A stretch of DNA of 64,000 bases from Salinibius halmophilus (GTDB lineage: Bacteria > Pseudomonadota > Gammaproteobacteria > Pseudomonadales > Natronospirillaceae). The stretch covers positions 237,830 through 301,829 of the forward strand of contig NZ_QPEP01000001.1 of the NCBI RefSeq assembly GCF_003577475.1, read 5' to 3'. Below, one piece after another: positions 58,885-64,000 of this stretch; position 1 is the stretch's first letter, and every line of letters begins with the position of its first letter. The notes under the pieces are model-generated. The model did not search any database. It was given only the letters and a program-made list of their open reading frames with translations, and was not told the DNA's origin. Made by a program: the position numbers and the translations under genes.

Positions 58885-60816
58885 TTACTTATCGTCTTTA
58901 ACCTCTTCAAACTCAGCATCTACGGCATCGTCGCCAGCGTCATTATTCGCCTGCTCGCCAGCCGCTTGATCTGCACCTGGCTGACCTTCAGCTTGCTCGG
59001 CGTATAGGCGCTGTGCCAACGCTTGCGCTGCGGTCGACAGTGCTTCAGTCTTCGCTTCAATCTCTGCCTTGTCTTCGCCTTTTAGGGCTTCTTCAAGGTC
59101 TGTGATTGCCGTTTCAACTGCTTGCTTCTCTTCGTCGGTCGCTTTATCACCAAGGTCGGTTACTGTTTTGCGAGCCGTGTGGATCAAGCTGTCAGCAGTA
59201 TTGCGTGCTTGCACCATTTCTTCGAACTTTTTGTCTTCCGCTGCGTTGGCTTCAGCGTCTTTCACCATTTGTTCGATTTCTTCGTCCGACAAACCAGAGT
59301 TGGCCTTGATCACAATCGACTGCTCTTTACCAGTCGCTTTATCTTTCGCCGACACATTTAGGATACCGTTGGCATCAATGTCGAACGATACTTCAATTTG
59401 TGGCACACCACGTGGCGCTGGTGGAATGTCAGCTAAGTCAAAGCGGCCAAGTGATTTGTTCTGTGCTGCTTGTTTACGCTCACCTTGCAGTACGTGAATG
59501 GTTACCGCACTCTGGTTGTCGTCTGCTGTAGAGAATACCTGCGACTTATTCGTAGGAATCGTCGTGTTTTTCTCGATCAGCGGCGTCATTACACCACCCA
59601 TGGTTTCAATACCTAGGGTTAGCGGCGATACGTCTAGCAGTAGCACGTCTTTCACATCACCAGCTAATACGCCACCTTGAATTGCAGCACCCATGGCAAC
59701 GGCTTCGTCTGGGTTCACGTCTTTACGTGGTGCTTTACCGAAGAACTCTTCAACGCTCTTCTGTACCAGTGGCATGCGAGACTGACCACCTACCAAAATC
59801 ACTTCGTCGATCTCCGACGCATCTAAGCCTGAATCTTTCAATGCTTGACGACATGGTTCTAGTGAGCGAGTGACTAGTTCTTCTACTAGAGACTCAAGCT
59901 TCGCACGCGTAATTTTCACGTTAAGGTGCTTAGGACCTGATGCATCAGCAGTGATGTATGGCAGGTTCACATCTGTTTGTTGCGCCGAAGATAGCTCAAC
60001 TTTGGCTTTCTCAGCCGCTTCTTTTAAGCGCTGCATGGCCAATGAATCACCGTGTAGATCAATGCCAGAATCTTTCTTGAACGATTCCGCTAGGTATTCG
60101 ATCACACGTAGGTCGAAGTCTTCACCACCTAGGAAGGTATCACCATTGGTCGACAATACTTCAAACTGCTTTTCACCATCTAAGTCAGCAATTTCGATGA
60201 TCGAGATATCGAATGTACCACCACCAAGGTCGTAAACGGCAACAGTCATGTCTTCTTTGCCGCCTTTTTTATCAAGGCCGTATGCCAATGCTGCCGCAGT
60301 TGGTTCGTTGATGATACGCTTTACTTCCAAACCAGCGATTTTACCCGCATCTTTTGTTGCTTGGCGCTGACTGTCGTTAAAGTAGGCCGGAACCGTAATC
60401 ACTGCTTCGGTTACCTTCTCACCTAGGTAGTCTTCAGCAGTTTTCTTCATTTTCTTAAGAACTTCTGCCGACACCTGTGGTGGCGCCATCTTGTTGCCAC
60501 GTGCTTCTACCCAAGCATCACCGTTTTCCGCTTTAACGATTTTGTACGGCACCATTTTGATGTCTTTTTGTACCACTTCGTCTTCAAAACGGCGGCCGAT
60601 TAGACGCTTAACCGCATAAAGCGTGTTGTCTGGGTTAGTTACCGCTTGACGCTTGGCTGGCTGACCTACCAATACTTCACCGTCTTCTGCATAAGCAACA
60701 ATAGATGGTGTCGTGCGGTCGCCTTCGGCGTTTTCGATAACTTTAACTGAGTCACCTTCGAGGACTGACAGACAGCTGTTTGTGGTCCCCAAGTCGATAC
60801 CGATAATTTTACCCAT
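58885..60816 (-). CDS. dnaK: Chaperone protein DnaK (Hsp70)
   Basis: DnaK folds and rescues proteins by ATP-driven binding. The 643-aa protein has the actin-like ATPase start [37 protein letters not shown], the linker [15 protein letters not shown] and a C-terminal lid ending EFEEVKDDK. Its promoter region carries a sigma-32-type site overlapping the grpE stop (60900-60928). Confidence 0.98.
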   Translation of the reverse strand: MGKIIGIDLGTTNSCLSVLEGDSVKVIENAEGDRTTPSIVAYAEDGEVLVGQPAKRQAVTNPDNTLYAVKRLIGRRFEDEVVQKDIKMVPYKIVKAENGDAWVEARGNKMAPPQVSAEVLKKMKKTAEDYLGEKVTEAVITVPAYFNDSQRQATKDAGKIAGLEVKRIINEPTAAALAYGLDKKGGKEDMTVAVYDLGGGTFDISIIEIADLDGEKQFEVLSTNGDTFLGGEDFDLRVIEYLAESFKKDSGIDLHGDSLAMQRLKEAAEKAKVELSSAQQTDVNLPYITADASGPKHLNVKITRAKLESLVEELVTRSLEPCRQALKDSGLDASEIDEVILVGGQSRMPLVQKSVEEFFGKAPRKDVNPDEAVAMGAAIQGGVLAGDVKDVLLLDVSPLTLGIETMGGVMTPLIEKNTTIPTNKSQVFSTADDNQSAVTIHVLQGERKQAAQNKSLGRFDLADIPPAPRGVPQIEVSFDIDANGILNVSAKDKATGKEQSIVIKANSGLSDEEIEQMVKDAEANAAEDKKFEEMVQARNTADSLIHTARKTVTDLGDKATDEEKQAVETAITDLEEALKGEDKAEIEAKTEALSTAAQALAQRLYAEQAEGQPGADQAAGEQANNDAGDDAVDAEFEEVKDDK

Positions 60817-60899
60817 GATATTTAACTCCAGCTTCTGTGACCGGCGGCGCTTGATTCGCTTGCCTGGTCAATATTTCAATTATTCGTTTGCTTGTTACT

Positions 60900-60928
60900 T
60901 ATATGGAGACAGCGTAATTATTTTCAAG
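60900..60928 (-). promoter_or_regulatory. Sigma-32 heat-shock promoter for dnaK
   Basis: Minus strand: CTTGAA (60928-60923), 14 bases, CTCCATATA (60908-60900). The heat-shock consensus is CTTGAA and CCCCATNTA; only one base differs in the -10. The -35 overlaps the grpE stop codon. Confidence 0.8.
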
Positions 60929-61526
60929 CTGTCTCATCGATCGAATTTGGTGTTGGGCCACCCTTGCTCACCATCACCATGGCCGGGCGCAATAAGCGGC
61001 CGTGCAAGGTGTAGCCTTTTTGCATCACTGCCATCACCGTATTAGCAGGCAGCTCTGGATTGTCTACCATGCTCATTGCTTGATGCAGCTGCGGGTCGAA
61101 CGGCTCATTTTCTGGATTGACCGGTTCAATGCTGAACTTGGCAAAAGTTGCCAAAGTCGAGTTCAGCGTCATCTCCACCCCTTCGCGCATGGCAATAAAG
61201 TGCTCGTCTTGCTCTTCTGGCAACGACTGCAATGCACGCTCAAGGTTGTCTACAACCGTTAGCATTTCTTTGGCGAACTTTTCATTGCCAAACTTATGCG
61301 CTTTTTCAACATCCTGCTCTGCACGGCGGCGAACGTTTTGCATTTCTGCATGATTGCGTAGTAGTTGATCTTTAAGCTCAGCTACTTCAGCCTGCAGTGC
61401 AGTCACATCAACGTCGCCTACTTCTGGCGCGTCGTCTTGAGCTGCTTGCGCTTCCTCAACCTGTGCTTCGTTTACTTCTGGCACTTCCTGCTCTTGGTTT
61501 TCTGCCTGCTGATTTTGTTCACTCAT
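60924..61526 (-). CDS. grpE: Nucleotide exchange factor GrpE
   Basis: GrpE releases ADP from DnaK. The 200-aa protein from ATG 61526 has an acidic, Gln/Glu-rich N-terminus, a long coiled helix (LRNHAEMQNVRRRAEQDVEKAHKF) and the beta-rich head with MVDNPELPANTVMAVMQKGY. The start is supported by GGGGAAG nearby; a frame eight residues longer is not. It shares a 155-bp divergent control region with recN; nadK, often located here, is absent. Confidence 0.95.
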   Translation of the reverse strand: MSEQNQQAENQEQEVPEVNEAQVEEAQAAQDDAPEVGDVDVTALQAEVAELKDQLLRNHAEMQNVRRRAEQDVEKAHKFGNEKFAKEMLTVVDNLERALQSLPEEQDEHFIAMREGVEMTLNSTLATFAKFSIEPVNPENEPFDPQLHQAMSMVDNPELPANTVMAVMQKGYTLHGRLLRPAMVMVSKGGPTPNSIDETA

Positions 61527-61564
61527 GAAACTTCCCCGAACATGATTCATTGCACGTGCCTAGT

Positions 61565-61592
61565 TAATAGGGGCTGCTTTTGGCATTTCAAC
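61565..61592 (-). promoter_or_regulatory. Sigma-32 heat-shock promoter for grpE
   Basis: Minus strand: GTTGAA (61592-61587), 13 bases, CCCCTATTA (61573-61565), close to CTTGAA/CCCCATNTA with proper spacing, 39 bases before the grpE ATG. Confidence 0.75.
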
Positions 61593-61645
61593 CACCGTTG
61601 ATTAATTTTTTGCCAATTACTTGCACAACGGCGAAATCACATTTA

Positions 61646-61661
61646 CTGTATACTCATACAG
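61646..61661 (+). promoter_or_regulatory. LexA (SOS) box upstream of recN
   Basis: CTGTATACTCATACAG fits the CTGT-N8-ACAG consensus with an AT-rich centre and overlaps a TATACT -10 (61649-61654). It lies 20 bases before the recN start, so LexA should repress recN until DNA damage. Confidence 0.92.
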
Positions 61662-61681
61662 ACTACATTATGGACCCTGTT

Positions 61682-63352
61682 ATGCTGCTGACACTGTCGA
61701 TTAAGAACTTGGCAATTGCTGAGCAGATTGAGCTCGATTTCCGCCAAGGCATGGCCATCATTACCGGTGAAACCGGGGCGGGAAAGTCATTAGTAATTGA
61801 TGCCCTTAACCTGTTAGCCGGTGGCAAAGCCGACCCCGGGCAGGTTCGACACGGGGTTGATCGAGCCGAGATATCGGCTGAGTTCGACGTTAGCAACCTA
61901 GCTGCTGCCAAGGCATGGCTAGCAGAGCAGGACTTAATCGACGGCAACCACCTAATATTACGCCGTGTTATTGCGCGCGAAGGCCGCTCGCGAGCGTACA
62001 TTAATGGCCAAGCGGTACCGCAATCGCAGCTCAAAGATATTGGCCAACAAGTATTAGAAATTCACAGCCAACACGCCCAGCAAGCTTTATTAGACAGCAA
62101 AAACCACATGTATATGCTGGATGAGTTCGCCGGCACCACAGCCTTGCGCCAGCAGTTGCAAAAACAAACGGCTAACTGGCAAAAACAACTTCGTGAACTT
62201 GAACAACTTAAACTTCAGCAAGATGAAATGTCGGCTGAAATCCAACTGCTAGATTACCAGTTAGAAGAGCTGGAAGCCCTGAGCCCAACCGAGCAAGCTT
62301 TCGAAGAGATTAATCAGCGCCACGACGAACTAGCCAACATTGAGCAAATACAAATGGCAGGCTGGCAAGCGCTTAGCCGCTGTCAAAACGATGATGGTGA
62401 AGATGTTATTAGCGCACTAAATTATGCCCTGCAGCAGCTGGCATCGGTTAGTCATCCAGGCTTTGACGACGCCGTTGAAATGCTTGAATCGGCTAAAATT
62501 CAAGTGCAAGAAACCGTGTCGTCGGTGCAGCATTTGTGTGACAACCTAGAGCAAGATGACGAGCTGCTTGCGAGCTTAGCTGACCAACTACAGCAATATA
62601 TGAGCCTTGCGCGCAAACACCAGTGCGCGCCACAGGAGCTAGCCAGCGTATGGCAGGCGCTAGCAGAGCGGCGCCAGTCACTTTTTGTTAGTGATGACGA
62701 CATTGCCGAGAAAACAGAAGACGTAGCGAGCGCTAAAGCAGTTGTTCAAGCAACAGCCGATCAACTAACGCAAAAACGGCAAATAGCTGCCAACAAGCTT
62801 GCCAAAGCGGTCATTCCGCAGCTGAAAGCACTGAGCCTTATTCACGCTCAGTTTGAAGCCAAGCTAACCCCAATTGCTGATGAAAACCACATTGCACTAG
62901 GGCAAGAGCGCGTTGAGTTTGTTGTGAGCATGAACCCAGGCCAACCACTACAAGCCTTACAAAAAGTCGCCTCGGGTGGTGAATTATCACGTATTAGCCT
63001 TGCCATTGAAGTAGTTTGCGCCTCAACTAGCCAGCTTGCCGCCTTGGTGTTTGATGAAGTGGATGTTGGCATTAGTGGTGGCACCGCGGAAATTGTCGGC
63101 CGCCTACTCAAACAGTTATCACAACAAGTGCAAGTGCTATGTATTAGCCACCAACCGCAAGTTGCCGCGCAAGCAAGTCAGCACCTGTTTGTTAGCAAAA
63201 CTGTTCAACAAGGCAATACTCGCTCAGCCGCTCGCTGGCTAACAATGGATGAGCGCACCGAAGAAGTCGCACGCATGCTAGGCGGCGTAGAGCTCACCGA
63301 GCAAACTTGGGCGCATGCGCGTGAAATGCTGCAACAAGCGGAAGCGCATTAA
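61682..63352 (+). CDS. recN: DNA repair protein RecN
   Basis: RecN is an SMC-like ATPase that handles double-strand breaks. From ATG 61682 the protein is 556 aa (E. coli 553): Walker A ITGETGAGKSLVIDAL, a coiled-coil middle with many Gln/Glu-rich helices, the signature VASGGELSRISLAIEV and Walker B AALVFDEVDVGISGGTA. ATG 61670 is an alternative, but MLLTLSIKNLAI is the family start. SOS control is shown by the LexA box. Confidence 0.96.
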   Translation: MLLTLSIKNLAIAEQIELDFRQGMAIITGETGAGKSLVIDALNLLAGGKADPGQVRHGVDRAEISAEFDVSNLAAAKAWLAEQDLIDGNHLILRRVIAREGRSRAYINGQAVPQSQLKDIGQQVLEIHSQHAQQALLDSKNHMYMLDEFAGTTALRQQLQKQTANWQKQLRELEQLKLQQDEMSAEIQLLDYQLEELEALSPTEQAFEEINQRHDELANIEQIQMAGWQALSRCQNDDGEDVISALNYALQQLASVSHPGFDDAVEMLESAKIQVQETVSSVQHLCDNLEQDDELLASLADQLQQYMSLARKHQCAPQELASVWQALAERRQSLFVSDDDIAEKTEDVASAKAVVQATADQLTQKRQIAANKLAKAVIPQLKALSLIHAQFEAKLTPIADENHIALGQERVEFVVSMNPGQPLQALQKVASGGELSRISLAIEVVCASTSQLAALVFDEVDVGISGGTAEIVGRLLKQLSQQVQVLCISHQPQVAAQASQHLFVSKTVQQGNTRSAARWLTMDERTEEVARMLGGVELTEQTWAHAREMLQQAEAH

Positions 63353-63360
63353 AGGTTAAA

Positions 63361-63440
63361 GGCATTCCCGCGCAGGCGGGAACCTAGTTACCAAAGTAAA
63401 ACCTCAAACTAGATCCCCGATAAAACCACTCGGGGATGAC
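63361..63440. repeat. Family A repeat, recN copy 1
   Basis: An 80-bp unit starting GGCATTCCCGCGCAGGCGGG and ending CCACTCGGGGATGAC, eight bases after the recN stop. It differs from copy 2 at only three positions. The 304-base region after recN holds these repeats, family B elements and a terminator, but no gene. Confidence 0.85.
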
Positions 63441-63451
63441 AGCCCGTAGAT

Positions 63452-63478
63452 TCCACGGCGCGTGTTTGCGCTGGGCAA
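63452..63478. repeat. Family B palindrome between the recN repeats
   Basis: CCACGGCGCG, TGTT loop, TGCGCTGGGCAA: the same GC-rich element as after murJ and dnaJ, with one more mismatch. Confidence 0.65.
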
Positions 63479-63480
63479 TA

Positions 63481-63560
63481 GTCATTCCCGCGCAGGCGGG
63501 AATCTAGTTACCAAAGTAAAACCTCAAACTAGATCCCCGACAAAACCACTCGGGGATGAC
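63481..63560. repeat. Family A repeat, recN copy 2
   Basis: An 80-bp direct repeat of copy 1 (120 bases apart start to start), starting GTCATTCCCGCGCAGGCGGG and ending CGGGGATGAC. Both hairpins are intact apart from a T-to-C loop change. Confidence 0.85.
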
Positions 63561-63569
63561 ATTCCGAAA

Positions 63570-63585
63570 ATTGCGCCGGGCAACC
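63570..63585. repeat. Family B half element
   Basis: ATTGCGCCGGGCAACC equals the right arm of the family B palindrome. The left arm is missing; it follows copy 2 in the same order as the full element follows copy 1. Confidence 0.5.
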
Positions 63586-63600
63586 TATGCAACCAAAAAC

Positions 63601-63629
63601 AAAAAAAGCCACGTATTGTGGCTTTTTTT
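63601..63629. terminator. Bidirectional terminator after recN
   Basis: Stem GCCAC/GTGGC extended by seven A-T pairs, loop GTATT, with seven T residues on either strand. It serves recN and the convergent TlpA-like gene. Confidence 0.9.
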
Positions 63630-63656
63630 AATCAGCGATTTATTAAAATGTTATCA

Positions 63657-64000
63657 CTATTCTTGAATCAACAAGCGCAATACTTCAGTTCGTAGTGCTT
63701 CTTTATCCGGCGTGCCTGCTTCAACATGCTGAATAACACCGTTGCGGTCGATTAAAAATGACGTTGGCATCGCCTCTACGCCATAAGCAGTTGGCAAGCG
63801 CCAGTTTTCATCCCAGCCCCACGCCACAGGAAAGTCAACCGGGAAACGATCCAAGAAACGAATAGCGTCGTCTTTCTTCTCATCCAAGCTAATGGCAATT
63901 ACTTCGAAGCCTTGCTCCAACAACTCAGCGCGCAGCTCGTTGTACTCTGGCAGCGATTTGCGGCATGGTGCACACCAGCTGGCCCAGAAGTCTAACAACA
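63657..64000 (-). CDS. TlpA/ResA-like thioredoxin-family protein (5' end off the window)
   Basis: The visible 113 codons at the C-terminal side include the redox motif WASWCAPCRKS (Cys-X2-Cys), a cis-Pro loop in EAMPTSFLIDRNG and the peroxiredoxin/TlpA insert DEKKDDAIRFLDRFPVDFP. Such proteins are usually membrane-anchored or periplasmic disulfide reductases, for example in cytochrome c maturation. The N-terminus with a possible signal lies beyond position 64000. Confidence 0.85.
   Translation of the reverse strand, partial: LLDFWASWCAPCRKSLPEYNELRAELLEQGFEVIAISLDEKKDDAIRFLDRFPVDFPVAWGWDENWRLPTAYGVEAMPTSFLIDRNGVIQHVEAGTPDKEALRTEVLRLLIQE

Noticed and set aside
59069-59497. Plus-strand open frame of 142 codons inside dnaK
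   Set aside because: High-GC codon bias of dnaK leaves open antisense frames; composition is Ser-rich and has no family motif.

Overview
The window is a gene-dense stretch of about 50% GC chromosome from a Gram-negative, polarly flagellated and type IV-piliated gammaproteobacterium. The protein set suggests a marine Alteromonadales-type organism: FlgT/FlgP accessory flagellar proteins, a TraF_2-family outer-membrane protein, a full LptD/SurA pathway, and an acidic porin. This placement is inferred from gene families and gene order; no rRNA or tRNA gene is present to confirm it. Nearly all of it is housekeeping chromosome. I see no prophage, integrase, transposase, CRISPR array or tRNA.

Layout. 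(1) 1-5377: serB (running off the left edge) and a small ORF face a YtjB-like membrane protein, which leads a tightly packed hmuU-hmuV-Rieske-gluQ operon. (2) 5374-13096: speD and an OsmC protein, crp, then trpC-trpD-trpG in the same arrangement as the Pseudomonas trpGDC-vfr-speD region, preceded by a soluble hybrid histidine kinase and a periplasmic binding protein. (3) 13137-23427: an SDR-like protein, rpe-gph, a DUF3530-like gene, a DjlA-like gene and the classic lptD-surA-pdxA-rsmA-apaG-apaH operon. (4) 23442-32462: flgP-flgT behind a sigma-28-type promoter, TraF_2, cca, ubiX, an unrecognised gene pair, a ComEA-like protein and nadE. (5) 32587-44057: pilS-pilR and two tandem minor-pilin cassettes, each with a paralogous, unusually long PilX (552 and 570 aa); no pilY1 is visible. 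(6) 44192-51033: ribF-ileS-lspA-fkpB, murJ and rpsT. (7) 51086-56552: repeats, pirin with a divergent LysR gene, a DHA2 efflux pump and a porin with a long upstream region. (8) 56553-64000: dapB, the dnaJ-dnaK-grpE heat-shock cluster, recN and a TlpA-like thioredoxin cut by the right edge.

Regulation is readable in places: sigma-32-type promoters before grpE and dnaK, a perfect 16-bp SOS box before recN, a GCCGATAA sigma-28 -10 before flgP, and sigma-70 promoters before rpsT, ribF and trpG. Two families of short palindromic repeats occur in intergenic regions around murJ, rpsT, dapB/dnaJ and recN.

The most noteworthy items are the duplicated minor-pilin cassettes with giant PilX proteins, the roughly 80-bp two-hairpin repeat family, the YtjB-like protein whose C-terminal half resembles a degenerate class III nucleotide cyclase, and the binding protein/kinase pair just upstream of trpGDC. 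No completely new system stands out beyond these.
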